64,000 nt of DNA from Chlorocebus sabaeus (Eukaryota; Chordata; Mammalia; Primates; Cercopithecidae): NCBI RefSeq assembly GCF_047675955.1, contig NC_132927.1, positions 65,639,702 through 65,703,701 of the forward strand. The letters run 5' to 3'. Below the pieces are notes generated by a model, which worked only from the letters and a program-made list of their open reading frames with translations, ran no database searches and was not told where the DNA came from. Shown one piece after another: positions 32,361 through 44,356 of this stretch. Position 1 is the first letter of the stretch. Each line of letters begins with the position of its first letter. The position numbers were made by a program, and so were the translations under genes.

Positions 32361-35289
32361 TGATAAACACCACTGCATAGCTGCAATGAAAACTGTATCA
32401 CTTCCAAGTCAAATCACGAATAATTTTGGATTATCCAACTGCACTAAAATGTACATCCCTGAACAGGAGTGTCACAAAAATGCTTTCTAATACCATGTGC
32501 GCACGCACACACACGTTTCCTTTAATTACTCATTTCAGCTAAGAATGAAAGTCAAAGTTACTATTGTCTTTATTACAATTTTGTATTTGTCTGCTGGCAT
32601 GTGACCACATATGTAGAAAAAAACATCACCTGTTTGCACAGCACATTTCCAAGAATGATCAAATATCTCAGGTGGCCCTAAATAACTTAGTGAAGGAATT
32701 TGAGATTACTAAAACCATTTGTAGCCACAAAAATGGTCTCTGAAAGGACACAGGCTTTCCCTAGATCACAACCAGCAAGAGGCAGAGCCAGGCTTCAAAC
32801 CTGGGTCTTTGGGGTTATCCCCATGAGAAAACTCAGCCCTCTAGAAATATTTTCAAATAGGTTGGGATGGTTCAGACAGTTCCCACAGCTGCACAAAGGG
32901 CTGTACCAAAACAGACAGAATCCCAAAGAGTGGGAAACTCGTGCACATCTGTGCCCATGCTAACAATCTCCCCAGCAAGTGGAAGCCAAGGTTTCTGAAT
33001 TTGCTTGGCAAGAAGCAGGTTCTTCAAAGTGTGTGCTACTTTAGAAATGTTTAAAGGGAATAAGCAGAGAAAGAACTTTGGTTTGATGGGCATGTTCCAA
33101 AATGAATGGGAGAAAGTTAGAGCCCAGTGTCATCCTTCTGGAATTATCTACACTGGATTTGTTTGGCAAAACACACAGAGCCGTAAACTACACTCAACTC
33201 CGGAAAGGACCTGCATGGCCTGTGGGGTCCATCTACCCCAATGAGGACGTAACTTAATTTCTGGTAGGTTACCTCCTTGAAGTACATAATGAAACTTGTA
33301 AGTGCACAGAAGGCACTGTTATCAACCTTTTAAGGCAACAGAAAGGAAAGTACTTTGAGTTTTCCAGCAGTGCAGCGGTTCTCCAAAACAACAACAAAAC
33401 ACTGCATCTATTTCAGCACCACTGTCCTTCCCTATGTGGCAGTTCTAGGGACAACTCACGGCTTGCTGATTCTTGGACGGTGAGCAGCTTTCTTACGAGG
33501 TTTTGATCTTTTAAGAGTTCGCTCTGATCATTGAAGCCTGAGTCAATCTGAACAGTAGCACCCAAGAGTCACCAGCATCAGAGAGGCTGGGAAGAGGCTC
33601 ACTGCTCAGAAAGGCCAGCTCTGTCTTCTTGCCCGAAAGTGGCCCGGGGAGGAAGCGGGGAGCTCTTAACTTTGGGAGGGAGCTCTTAACTTTGGGAGGG
33701 ATCTCTTCTAATGATGGGAAAGTAATTGTCAAGTGCTTGAAAATAAAGACTATCAGAATACAACCCAGAAGAGTTTGGGGTTCTGTTTAGGCTTTTTAAT
33801 TAAAGAAAGATCCTTAGATATTAAACCAACCAACAAACCAAGAAAACCTCCCATCATGACCCACTTGGCCACCAGAAGCCTCATTCATCTTGTGTGCCCG
33901 GCATTAAGCATACAAATCTACTAGATATTCAAGGCACATGGGAACTGCTGCAACAGCTGTTGGTCCTCTCCCCAGTCTATATTATGTACATGTGCTGAAT
34001 ATATTCCACCTGCCCTGCAGAGCGCCTCTTTAGCTTCCTTCTGCCCGCTCCTAGCCCCAGGAGACTGACATTTATGGATGCATCTACAGGCTCCCTTGCC
34101 CAAGGACTTCCACCAAGTTCCACCAAAGGGAGGCACCAGTGCAAGCAAAGAGGGGAGGAGGACAGTGAGGATAGGAAAGTTATCCCCCTGACTCCCTCCA
34201 CGCTGGGCTGCAGTGAGTGAGCTGCACCCTCCTATTAAACACCATGACCCCCACTAAGCACCCATAAGCCCAGCTACTTTCTCCTCTGGCATCTATTATC
34301 TGCTCCTCTTCTCCGTCACCCCTTCAGGTCCTGGGAGGGAAGTTCCCTGGAGGTAGCCTGCCATCCTCATTCTGGGGGAGTACACCCCCCCCTTTGCTAG
34401 TTTCCTGCACCCCTGCCCACCACTGAGAACTCGTCCTCTCTTCAGTTTCTTCTTTTTGAGTGTGCCATCTGTCTTCTGCCAGGACTGTGACTGACAAAAT
34501 AAAAAATGGAATTGATTATCCTAGAATTTCATTCTTGGAATCTACATACCACAATATGTACATAATAATTCCCTTGCAATTTCCCCAAGTCATAAAGGAT
34601 AGCAATCAGGCAGGAAAAAAAATATGCCACCAAAACTACCATAATAATTTACTATCCTGCAAAACTTGAAAAAACGGAATTCATCTTCCTAAAAAGCACA
34701 GTAAGCTTTGAAACATGAAAACTCGATTAGAGTATTAGAAAAGTATGGTATTACTAAAAATACTCTCTGTAGAATTCCTTATAAGCGCATCATCAATGGT
34801 TGCTATTATGTTTCGAAGTCAGTCCAACCGCACATAAAAATTGCAAATAGTGAAGTTTCCAATTTGACAACAGCTGACTGAAACTAAATCTTACCTGAGC
34901 AACTATATAGAGTTGATATTAACTACATTTATCATAACAAGAATTCATTTATTATAACAACAGCACCACACAATGAACCTTTCCAAGAGTTAAGACTTAA
35001 CAGTCAACCTCATCCTGAAGACCACTGTTGTTTTTTATTAGGTCAGTGTAACCCCACAGGAAATTAAAACAAGAACCAAAGTTTCAAATTTAAAAACTAT
35101 GAGCTGTCTCATGGGGTTAAAAAAAAAAAAAAAAAAACTCCAGCAAACCTACAAGATATAAAACAAAAACACCTCACTAATAACAACATGCACTGATGCT
35201 CTTTAATCGCTGAGGGAACTATTCAGATCCAGGTCAATATCACAACGTTAAAAATAAAATTTAAAATGGCTTTCAATGAGTTAAATGTA
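32361..35289. other. Unique intronic sequence
   Basis: Contains a possible MIR scrap at 32760-32815 ('ggcagagccaggcttcaaac'), a 20-bp tandem duplication at 33661-33700, and an A-run near 35119-35136. No exon recognised. Confidence 0.5.
33661..33700 (+). repeat. 20-bp exact tandem duplication
   Basis: The unit agctcttaactttgggaggg occurs twice, head to tail, in unique sequence. Confidence 0.97.
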
Positions 35290-35589
35290 GGCTGGTGCAG
35301 TGGCTCACATCTGTAATTCTAGCACACAGAGAGGCCAAGGCGGGAGGATCACTTGAGCCCAGGAGTTCGAGACCAGCCTGAGCAACAGAGGAAAATCCCA
35401 TCTCTACCAAAAATGTAAAAAGTAGCTGGGTGTTGTGACACAGGCCTGTGGTCCCAGCTACTCAGGAGACTGAAGTGGGATGATTACTTGAGCCCAGGAA
35501 TTCGAGGCTACAGTGAGCCATGACTGTACCACTGTACTCCGGCCTGGGCAACAGAGCAAGACCCTGTCTCAAAAAAAGAAAAAAAAAAA
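35290..35589 (+). repeat. Old Alu (AluJ-like)
   Basis: Sense, diverged: 'ggctggtgcagtggctcac', 'gcccaggagttcgagacc', 'gaggctacagtgagccatga'. A-rich tail to 35589. Confidence 0.94.
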
Positions 35590-36002
35590 TGAAATGTAAA
35601 CCATATGTCACCAATATATTTTTAAAGACACTGAAAGCGTGTTTCAATCAAGGTTCTATAAGGAACAAGTCTGTAAGACGTCTTCATCTAAGGCCAATGA
35701 TCAAGTGAAGGCCATCACAGCTTTCCAAGAAGACCTGAGTTCTATAGTGGGGTGCTGGTTACCTTCCCAGGTAACCAGCTGCAGGTCCTGGAGTTAACAG
35801 CATGTCAGAACAAGTATTTTGCAACAAGTATTAAGAGAGGGAGCACGTAAGCAGAAAGTCTTTTTGGGGTGGGAGTGGGGGGAGCACCGTGATGAGATCC
35901 AGATGACAGCAGCCTTAACTCTTTTCTGTAGCTTTCCCACAGCACAAAACAGTGACCACTTTACATTTATTTGTGAGGCTGTGACTAATGTCTGTGCCCT
36001 CT

Positions 36003-36103
36003 AATACGTAAGCTCTATGAAGGTAGGGGGTGTCTCTGTGTCTGCTCATGACCCAGGGCCTAACACAGTGCCTGGCACACAGTAGGTGCTTAATACATTC
36101 TCC
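36003..36103 (+). repeat. L2 LINE 3' end fragment
   Basis: Short L2 end: 'taagctctatgaaggtaggg', 'gtctctgtgtctgctcatga', 'agtgcctggcacacagtagg', 'tgcttaatac'. Confidence 0.8.
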
Positions 36104-36375
36104 AGCCATCTAAACCGCACCCTCAATAGTAGGATTGAGGAAAGTGAAAGTGTGATAGGTCAGTACATGTACTTTTTAAGAGATTTCTGTCTTTGGAACT
36201 AGTAAATGTTTTACTATTCAAACTAAAAATTAGGTCAAAGGTAAACAATACAAATTAAAATAAGATACAACTACATACCACTGGAATGGCGAAAATGAGA
36301 ACACTGACAATACAAACTGTTGTTTCAGAATGTGAAGCAAACAACCAAACACTCATAAAAGTAAGAACATAAACC

Positions 36376-36700
36376 AGGGTCAGGGGTGGTGGCTCATGCC
36401 TGTAATGCCAGCACTTTGGGAGTCTGATGCGGGAGGATTGCGTGAACCCAGGAGTTCGAGATCAGTCCGGGCAACACGAGGAAACCTCATCTCTAGAAAA
36501 AAATACAAAAATTAACTGGGCATGATGGTGTGCACCTGTGGTCCCAGCTACTTAGGAGGCTGAGGTGGAGGATCACCCGAGCCCAGAATGTCGAGGCTGC
36601 AGTGAGCCGTGACTGTGCCATTGCACTCCAGCCAGGGCAACATAGTGAGACCTTATCTCAAAAAAAAGAAAGAAGGATAAGAAAAAGAAAAAGAGAAAAG
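36376..36700 (+). repeat. Old Alu (AluJ-like) in L1M
   Basis: Sense Alu with an A/G-rich tail (36661-36700). It is tail-to-tail with the next Alu, about 40 bp away. Confidence 0.93.
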
Positions 36701-36740
36701 AATGTAAACTAGTACAACCACTTTGAAAAACAGTTTGACA

Positions 36741-36994
36741 ATTTTTTTTTTTTTTTTTTGAGACAGAGTCTTGCTCTGTCGCCCAGGCTGGAGTGCAGTG
36801 GCGCGATCTTGGCTCACTGCAAGCTCTGCCTCCCGGGTTCAAGCCATTCTTCTGCCTCAGTCTCCCAAGTAGCTGGGGCTACAGGCACCCGCCACCACGT
36901 CCAGCTAATTTTTTTGTATTTTTAGTAGAGACGGGTTTCACCATGTTGGCCAGGATGGTCTTAATTTCCTGACCTTGTGATCCACCCATCTCGG
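36741..36994 (-). repeat. 5'-truncated Alu (Sc/Y-like) in L1M
   Basis: Antisense; stops at 'cccatctcggcc' without the terminal 'tgggattacagg' part. The L1 target agtttgacaattt is repeated on both sides, so the truncation happened at insertion. Confidence 0.94.
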
Positions 36995-37337
36995 CCAGTT
37001 TGACAATTTCTTGTAAAGTTATACACATACTTTATGTGTATGTGTATGACCCACCAATCCCACTCCTGGGTATTTCTCCAAGAGACACAAGCTCACATAC
37101 CCACACAAAGACTTGTAAAAGAAAGTTTAGAGCAGCTTTATTCATAACATCCAAAAACTGGAAAAAAATCCAAAATCCATCAGAGGGCCACTAGACAGAC
37201 AAATTATGGTATGTCCATAAAATGGAATACTACTCAACAATAAAAAGGAATGAACTCCTTACTGATACACACAACATGTATGATTCTCAAAAACATTATG
37301 CAGAGTAAAGAAGTTAGACATAAAAGTATACTATTCT

Positions 37338-37637
37338 GGCCAAGTGTGGTGGCTCACACCTGTAATCCCAGCACTTTGGGAGGCTGAGGCAGGCAGATCA
37401 CAAGGTCAGGAGTTCGAGACCAGCCTAACCAACATGGTGAAACCCCATCTCTACTAAAAATACAAAAAAAATTAGCCAGGTGTGGTGGCACGCGCCTGTA
37501 ATCCCAGCTACTCAGGAGGCTGAGGCAGGAGAATCGCTTTGAACCTGGGAGGTGGAGGTTACAGGGAGGTGAGATCACGCCATCGCACTCCAGCCTGGGA
37601 GACAGAGTGAGACTCCGTCTCACCTCAAAAAAAAAAA
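37338..37637 (+). repeat. Alu (AluS-like) in L1M
   Basis: Full-length sense Alu with an A-tail to 37637. The duplicated target is approximately agtactat. Confidence 0.95.
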
Positions 37638-37925
37638 GTACTATGCTATGATTGCATTAATACGAAGAAAGTGGTCAAACCACTTCTGTGTTTGCCTAAG
37701 GGTTTTGGTGGAGGGGTAGGAGACTGACTGTTGACTACAAAGGAGCTGAAGGAAAACTTTTTGTGACGAAACTGCTCTATATCTTGACAGTAATGGTGGT
37801 TACACAGGTATGTACATATTAGTCAAAATACTTTCAATGGGTGTATTATTTTTCACGAATCCTTCTGTTGTCAAGGGTATGTTGTTATTAAATGTAAATG
37901 ATGCCTCAATGAAGTTTCTTTTAAA

Positions 37926-38338
37926 AGAGCAAACCACAAATTTAAATTTTTTATAAAAGTAAACAAAATAACCTAACTAAAAAAGCAAGTCTGCAACATA
38001 ACCTCACAAGAAAAAAAAACTCTTTCACACCACATTTTAATTCAATACTGATTATGTATCCCAGTAGATGTACATCCATATACTACAGACAAAAGTGAAC
38101 AGGCTTGTATTACTAATAGCAACAGACTGTATAATTTTGGAACTATTTTATGCACATTACAGAATAAAGCAAATAAATGTGTTCACAGCATTAATAGTAT
38201 TAAGAACCAAGCAAAGAAATATAAATACAAAATCAAAGATTGCTAAGAAAAAACTCAGTAATATTAAATGTGAATTGGCAACAGCAATATAAATTCATGA
38301 AAATAATAATACCACAGCTACAATGAATACACCCAGTG
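37926..38338. other. AT-rich intron, possibly more L1
   Basis: A/T-rich with no clear family match. It lies between two L1M 3' ends and may be decayed L1. Confidence 0.4.
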
Positions 38339-38352
38339 TCCAGTTTCAGTTT

Positions 38353-38664
38353 ATTTTATTTTATTTTTGAGATAGCGATTTGCTCTTGTTGCCCAGGCTG
38401 GAATGCAATGGCACAATCTCGACTCACTGCAACCTCCCCCCGCCCCCGGCCCCCCCAGATTCAAGCAATTCTCCTGCCTCAGCCTCCCAAGTAGCTGGGA
38501 TTACAGGTGCCTGCCATGATGCCCAGCTCATTTTTTGTATTTTTAGTAGAGACAGGATTTCACCGTGTTGGCCAGGCTGGTCTCGAACTCCTGACCTCAG
38601 GTGATCCACCTGCCTCGGCCTCCCAAAGTGCTGGGGTTACAGGCATGAGATACCACACCTGGCC
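38353..38664 (-). repeat. Alu (AluS-like) with (TTTTA) tail
   Basis: Antisense. Perfect 14-bp target duplication tccagtttcagttt at 38339-38352 and 38665-38678. A C-rich insertion (cccccgcccccggccccccc) sits in the right arm. Confidence 0.96.
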
Positions 38665-40190
38665 TCCAGTTTCAGTTTTTAAATACCATTCTCCACTGAA
38701 AGGAATCAGGGCTTTTTGGAGAAATGGATGATCTCATGTCTGGAAATGAAAAGTGTAAGATGAGTCCAGAACTTTTTTTTGTGCAAGAAAGTACTAAAAG
38801 ACTAAAAGGAGTATGTTCAAAGGACAAAAGAGGCAGCTTAAAGGGCCTCAATGGCCAAATTTGGGATAATTTGAGCATCAGACCAATTATTATAATTGAT
38901 TACAAAACAACTGACTTAATAAAAACCCATGAGTCCATAGTGATAGTCACAGAGAGATACTTACTTGCCGCCATTAGAAGCGATTATTACACCAACCCTT
39001 TTCTGTAAAAATTGGTCATTATAGTTCCTTTTCAGGAATATCAGCTAATGATAGAATTAGAAAAATCACTATTTTGCAACTTTAGGTAAAATAATTCAGG
39101 AAAGAACCGTCTATGGTTATGTACACAGTGTCCAAGTATCTCTCCACAGGCTATGTGCTCAATGCCAAAAACACACCTTCCAATGAAGAGATCGGCATGG
39201 CCACCCTCAGCTGCTGAACGGACGTAGTGTCACTAACACTGGACAACCTGGTGGGACATAATGGTTTAAGAAGTACCCAGTATTGCCTGGCAATTGTTTA
39301 AATAAGCTTGAGCTGCCAGGTGCAGTGGCTCATACCTGTAATCCCAGCACTTTGGGAGGCCGAAGCAGGTGGATCACCCGAGGTCACGAGTTCAAGACCA
39401 GCCTGGCCAACATGGTGAAATCCCGTATCTACTAAAAATACAAAAATTAGGCGGGTGTGGTGGCGGACGCCTGAAATCCCAGCTACTCAGGAGGCTGAGG
39501 CAGGAGAATCACTTGAACCTGGGAGGTAGAGGTTGCAGTGAGCCAAGACTGCACCATTGCACTCCAGCTTGGGCAACAGAGCGAGACTCTGTCTCAAGAA
39601 AAGGCTTGAGCCTACATAAGTATTTGGATCTGACTTCTATGAGACACAAGGCAAGGTGAATGACATCACAAGGAAATAATCCACCAAATTCAGGATGTAG
39701 GTATTCCGCAAAACAACTGGCTTTGACTGTCTCAGAAAAAAAGAAAAAAGAAAAACTCGGTGTCATCAGAAGGGTAGAGGAAAATGGGAAGATCATTCCA
39801 GACTAAAGACACTAAAGAGATATAAAAACCAACAGCAGTGCCCACACCTTCACTGGATGCTGGTAAAAACAGAATAATAATAAATTTAAAGATCTTAGGG
39901 AACAACTGGAAAAATCTGAATATGGACTAGATGACAGACACCTCACTGAATTATTTGGAACTTTCTTAGGTGTGATAATAGTGTGTGGTTATAGAAAAGG
40001 ATGTCTTTCTTCTGAGCTTCAGTCTGAAAAGTTTACAGGTGAGGTGACAAGATGCCTACAACTTTCTTTTCATTGGTTCATATAATCTACACATAAAGAA
40101 GAGGCAAATATAACATGTTAACAATTACTCATTACTGTTCTTGCAACTTTTCTGCATGTTTGAATTTTCTCATAGTAAAAAATAAGGGAA
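38665..40190 (+). mobile_element. L1M 3' UTR with an Alu insertion
   Basis: Sense: 'ttgattacaaaacaactgac', 'aactggaaaaatctgaatat', 'ttgcaacttttctgcatgtt', 'gaattttctcatagtaaaaa' near the 3' end. The Alu at 39314-39602 interrupts it. Confidence 0.65.
39314..39602 (+). repeat. Alu (AluS-like) with very short tail
   Basis: Sense Alu ending 'gtctcaagaaaa'. The target gcttgagc is present on both sides. Confidence 0.94.
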
Positions 40191-40267
40191 AAGAAAGAAG
40201 CAGAAGATAGATGACCATCTGTAAAACCTTATTGCAGAGAGAACCTGCCCTCTACCCATCTCCGCAG

Positions 40268-40652
40268 GTGTTACAAAATGAACTGCATAACTCGTATGTT
40301 GAAACCGATTCATAGTTGAAGCCCTGGCCCCAAGTACCTCAGAGTGTGACTCTATTTTAACCTAGGGTATTAAAGAAATAATTGGGAAAATGAGGTCATT
40401 AGGGTGACCCTAATCCACTATGACTGGTGTCCTTCTAACAAGAGGTTTAGACACAGATATGCACAGAGAAGCCCATGTGGAAGACATGGGGGAAGGCGGC
40501 CATCTGCAAGCCAAGAAGAGAGGCCTGCAAGAAACCAACCCTGCTGACACCTTGATCTTGGACTTCCAGCTTCCAGAACTGTGAGACAATAAATCCCTGT
40601 TGATTAAGTCAACCGGTCTGTGGTACTCTGCTATGTCTGCACTAGCACAGTA
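40268..40652 (+). mobile_element. MLT1-type MaLR solo LTR
   Basis: Sense LTR: 'agaggcctgcaagaaacc', 'gacaccttgatcttggactt', 'ccagcttccagaactgtgag', 'ataaatccctgttgattaag'. No internal sequence. Confidence 0.88.
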
Positions 40653-41243
40653 ACATCATGATAGGGAAGATTTCCAGGAATAGGAGAAAGACGGTTCCCC
40701 TAATCCAAAAGGAAGAACACTTTTGCTACCCTGTGCATGTTATCCCCTCATTGACACAGAAAATCAAGAGCTCCCAGGATGGTGCGTGAGTGTGTGTGTA
40801 GGGGGTAGGAGCTGAGATAGCTACTCAGGATGATGTCACGTCTGCACCATCATCTGGGGAATACCCAGACATGCTGGAATCACAGGCTCTCTCTCGTGCA
40901 CCCACAGGACTCCTTCTCTCAGAGCCAGACAGGTCTAGGGACAGCCCTTACTGCCTGAATGATATCCTGGGAGAGATGCTTAAAACGCCCAAGTCTGCCT
41001 GCTGTAAGTGATCTGACATTGGATTTTTCATCACTGAGCAGAAACGTTTCAAATATATATGAAAGTCATTTCTCCTTGACATAAAAGAAACATTCCCAGG
41101 CTTATCATGATAAGAGGGGACAATTTAAATATTTCTTTAACTGTGTGCATGTTCTACCTTTTGGAACAAAAAAATGCAAATAAAAACTAAGAAGGAAGGA
41201 GAAAGGCAGGGAAAATGAGGTCACATTGTATCTCTTTTTGCAC
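40653..41243. other. Unique intronic sequence
   Basis: No repeat or exon recognised. Confidence 0.45.
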
Positions 41244-41541
41244 TTTTTTTTTTTTTTTTTTGAGATCGAGTCTCCCTCTGCAGCCCAGGCTGGAGTGAGT
41301 GGTGCAATCTCAGCTCACTGCAAGCTCCACCCCCCAGGTTTAAGTGATTGTCATGCCTCAGCCTCTCAAGTACCTGGGATTACAGGCACGCACCACCACA
41401 TCCAGCTAATTTTTGTATTTTTAGTAGAGACAGGGTTTCACCATGTTGGGCAGGCTGGTCTCAATCTCCCGATCTCAAGTGATCCGCCTGCCTCGGCCTT
41501 CCAAAGTGGTGGGATTACAGGCATGAGCCACTGCACCTGGC
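41244..41541 (-). repeat. Alu (AluS-like)
   Basis: Antisense, from an 18-base T run to 'ctgcacctggc'. Confidence 0.95.
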
Positions 41542-41659
41542 TCACACATTTCTTGAATCATGCCCAGGTTATGAGAATAGAGGGTCAGGGCCAGAATCTT
41601 GGAATATGAGTTCTGGAAAGGGTCTTCGTGATACCCTGGCTGGCTTTCTTCACTTGGCA

Positions 41660-41765
41660 TTTAAGGAAACTAAACTCAGACAGGAAGAGCTTGCCTAAGA
41701 GCACGCAGCTACTGGTCTGGCCGTGTCTCCTCGGTGCCAGCCATGCAGGCCTTTCCCCATCTGAC
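41660..41765 (-). repeat. MIR fragment, diverged
   Basis: Contains 'catttaaggaaactaaactc', 'gagcttgcctaagagcacgc', in antisense MIR order. Confidence 0.5.
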
Positions 41766-41872
41766 CTTCACTCAGGGACCTTCCCTGGCTGTGCTGAAAC
41801 CCACGGCTTCATGAGTTGTGCTGAGCCCTCCCCAGCCGACACTGGTGAAGATCGGAAGATTTTGCTGGATTC

Positions 41873-42094
41873 CAGTGCGTGGCTTCTCAACCCCGGCCCT
41901 ATTGGTATTTGTGGCCGGGTAATTCTTTGCTGTGTGGGAGCTGTCCTGTGTATTGCAGGACACTGAGCAGCATCAGTGGCCTCTACCTACTGGACACAGT
42001 AGACTGCTTCCCCCACAATCTGACAACCAAAAGTGCCTCCAGACCTTGGCAAGTGTGCCCTGGGGAACAAAATCACCTCAGTTAAGAACCACTG
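41873..42094 (-). mobile_element. MER20 (hAT-Charlie DNA transposon)
   Basis: Nearly complete antisense copy of about 220 bp: 'cagtgcgtggcttctcaacc', 'ggccgggtaattctttgctg', 'tgtattgcaggacactgagc', 'gaacaaaatcacctcagtta', ending 'agaaccactg'. Terminal inverted cagtg...cactg-type ends are visible. Confidence 0.93.
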
Positions 42095-42159
42095 CTCCAG
42101 AGCATGAAGAACTACTCAGCTTTGGCAGAAAGAGAATCCCAAAATACAAGCTTAATTCA

Positions 42160-42501
42160 TTTCATTTTATTTTATTTTTATTTATTATCATTATTATTAT
42201 TATTATTGAGATGGAGTTTCACTCTTTCGCCCAGGCTGGAGTATAGTGGCGTAATCTCAGCTCACTGCAACCTCCGCCCTCCCTCCCCACCACCAGGTTC
42301 AAGGGATTCTCCTGCCTCAGCCTCCCGAGTAACTGGGATTATAGGCGCCCCCCACCATGCCTGGCTAATTTTTTAATTTTTAGTAGAGACAGGGTTTCAC
42401 CACGTTGGCCAGGCTGGTCTCAAACTCCTGACCTCAAGTGATCCACCCGCCTCGGCCTCCCAAAGTGCTGGGGTGACAGGCGTGAGCCACTGTGCCCGGC
42501 C
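42160..42501 (-). repeat. Alu with long A/T-rich tail
   Basis: Antisense. The tail is (ATTTT)n then (ATT)n (about 42160-42208). Target duplication aagcttaattcat on the left and aagctcaattcaa on the right, one mismatch in the core. Confidence 0.95.
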
Positions 42502-42605
42502 AAGCTCAATTCAAACGCAGAATAACCCTACCTTTCCCACACCACTGACTTCACTCCTTTTAGATGACTAAGGTTTGTTTCTGCAGCCTTATCCTTGCCA
42601 GAGTC

Positions 42606-42985
42606 TGATATGATTTAGCTGTGTCCCCATCCAAATCTCACCTGGAATTATAGTTCCCATAATTCCCACATGTCGTGGGAGGGACCCAGGGGGAAGTAAT
42701 TGAATCATGGGGGCATGTACTGTTCTGTGATAGTGAGTAAGTCTCACAAGATCTGATAGTTTATAAACGGGAGTTCCCCTGCACAAGTTCTCTCCTTGCC
42801 AGCCGCCATGTAAGACATGTCTTTGCTCCTCTTTCATCTTCTGCCATGATTGTGAGGCCTCCCAAGCCACGAAGAACTGTGAGTTCATTAAACCTCTTTT
42901 CTTTATAAATTACCCAGTCTCAGGTATGTCTTTATGTGCAGTGTGAGGTATGTCTTTATTTGCAGTGTGAGAACGGACTAATACA
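42606..42985 (+). mobile_element. MST-type MaLR solo LTR with internal duplication
   Basis: Complete LTR from tgatatg to taataca (380 bp) with near-matching 5-bp flanks gagtc and aagtc. Diagnostic: 'gctgtgtccccatccaaatc', 'aattgaatcatgggggcatg', 'gattgtgaggcctcccaagc', 'ataaattacccagtctcagg'. Near its end a 24-bp unit is present twice (42922-42945, 42946-42969) with one mismatch. Confidence 0.95.
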
Positions 42986-43394
42986 AAGTCCTATATCACA
43001 GGGACACCAAAGGACTTTAGTCAAGCCTAAACTCCTAAATCATGTTAACATCAAACAGCAGTCAAGCTTCCTGAGAAGAACATTTTGCACAACTCAGAAG
43101 GACTTCCATGTTGACCATGCAGTCCAGTGAGCCCGTGCACTGACCCTGTCTGTGCGCCCAGCAGGAAGGCGACTGGAACTACACCCCTTATAAGTCGTAT
43201 CGGCAATCACATGCTTCTCACTCAGCATGCTGAGGCCACACACCAGGGTGCCCACAACCCCGTCCCATAATGACACTGTCAGCCTCACAGACCACGGGCA
43301 GTTTTCTAAGTCACATTTAGAATCACTATTGAAGATGCTTCCTCTGTGCACCAGGGGCAAAACCAGTCCTAAGATGCCCAGAGCTCTACGTGTT
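42986..43394. other. Unique intronic sequence
   Basis: No repeat or exon recognised. Confidence 0.45.
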
Positions 43395-43407
43395 AAGACT
43401 CAAATCA

Positions 43408-43706
43408 GGCCAGGCACGGTGGCTCACACCTATAATCCCAGCATTCTGGGAGGCCGAGGTGGATGGATCACTTGAGATCAAGGTTTCAAAACCAGCCTCA
43501 CCAACATGATGAAACTCCAGCTCTACTAAAAATACAAAAAGTAGCTGGGTGTGGTGGCGTGGGCCCATGATCCCAGCTACTCAGGAGGCTGAGGCACGAG
43601 AATCACCTGAACCCAGGAGGCAGAGACTGCAGTGATCCAAGATCATGCCATTGCACTCCAGCCTGGGCAACAGAGTGAGACCCCCTCCATCTCAAAAAAA
43701 AAAAAA
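43408..43706 (+). repeat. Alu (AluS-like)
   Basis: Full-length sense Alu. Target duplication aagactcaaatca at 43395-43407 and about 43705-43717. Confidence 0.96.
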
Positions 43707-44087
43707 GACTCAAATCAAACTCAGCAAACACAGAGGAAAAGCCTCCTTTGAAGATAAATCACCACAAAGGTAACTGTCATCTTCAAATATTATTGACAAA
43801 TAGCAATAATAATCCTCTACTATGGACTATGCACTCCCAGGATGATACCTCGAACCCCGACGCCTACAAAATCACACAGATAGGTTTGTTTTTAATTTTA
43901 TAACTAAAGCCTTTCCAGCATCTGGTGACATAACCATAAGAGCCCTCTCCAACTAATGCTAACATTGCCCAACATCCTGGCCATGTAAAGTGTGCTGCCA
44001 AGTCTGGCTAGGCCCTGCACCTGCAGCCCAAGAAAAGCCTCAAAAAGCAAAAAAAAAAAAAAAAAGGTTTGCTTAAGTGAAGGTACA
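43707..44087. other. Unique intron with an A17 run, possible retrocopy
   Basis: The stretch ending in A17 (about 44050-44066) is followed by aggtttg, a motif also at about 43884-43890. This could be a small 3'-polyadenylated retroinsertion of unknown source. The similarity is short and may be chance. Confidence 0.3.
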
Positions 44088-44356
44088 GGCCAAGTGTGGT
44101 GGCTCCCACCTGTAATCCCGGCACTTAGGGAGGCAGAGGTAGGAACATCACCTGAGCCCAGGGGTTTGAGACCAGCTTGTGCAACACAGAAGACCCCATC
44201 TCTACGAAAAAATTTTAAAAATCAGCCAGGTGTGATGGTGTGCACCTGTGGTCCCAGCTATTCAGGAGGCTGAGATGGGAGGATCCCTGGAGCCTTGGAG
44301 TTCGAGGCTGCACTGAGCTGTGATGGTGCCACTATATTCCAGCCTGGGCAATAGAG
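44088..44356 (+). repeat. Old Alu (AluJ-like) running into a GGGGA array
   Basis: Sense Alu: 'ggccaagtgtggtggctccc' to 'cagcctgggcaatagag', where a pentanucleotide array replaces the tail. Confidence 0.93.

Larger units (their letters stand above)
36232..37925 (+). mobile_element. L1M 3' end with three Alu insertions
   Basis: Sense L1 ORF2-end and 3' UTR pieces at 36232-36375, 36700-36740, 36995-37337 and 37638-37925: 'aatggaatactactcaacaa', 'gtatttctccaagagacac', 'tctatatcttgacagtaatg', 'gtggttacacaggtatgtac'. Heavily decayed, with no coding capacity. Confidence 0.85.
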
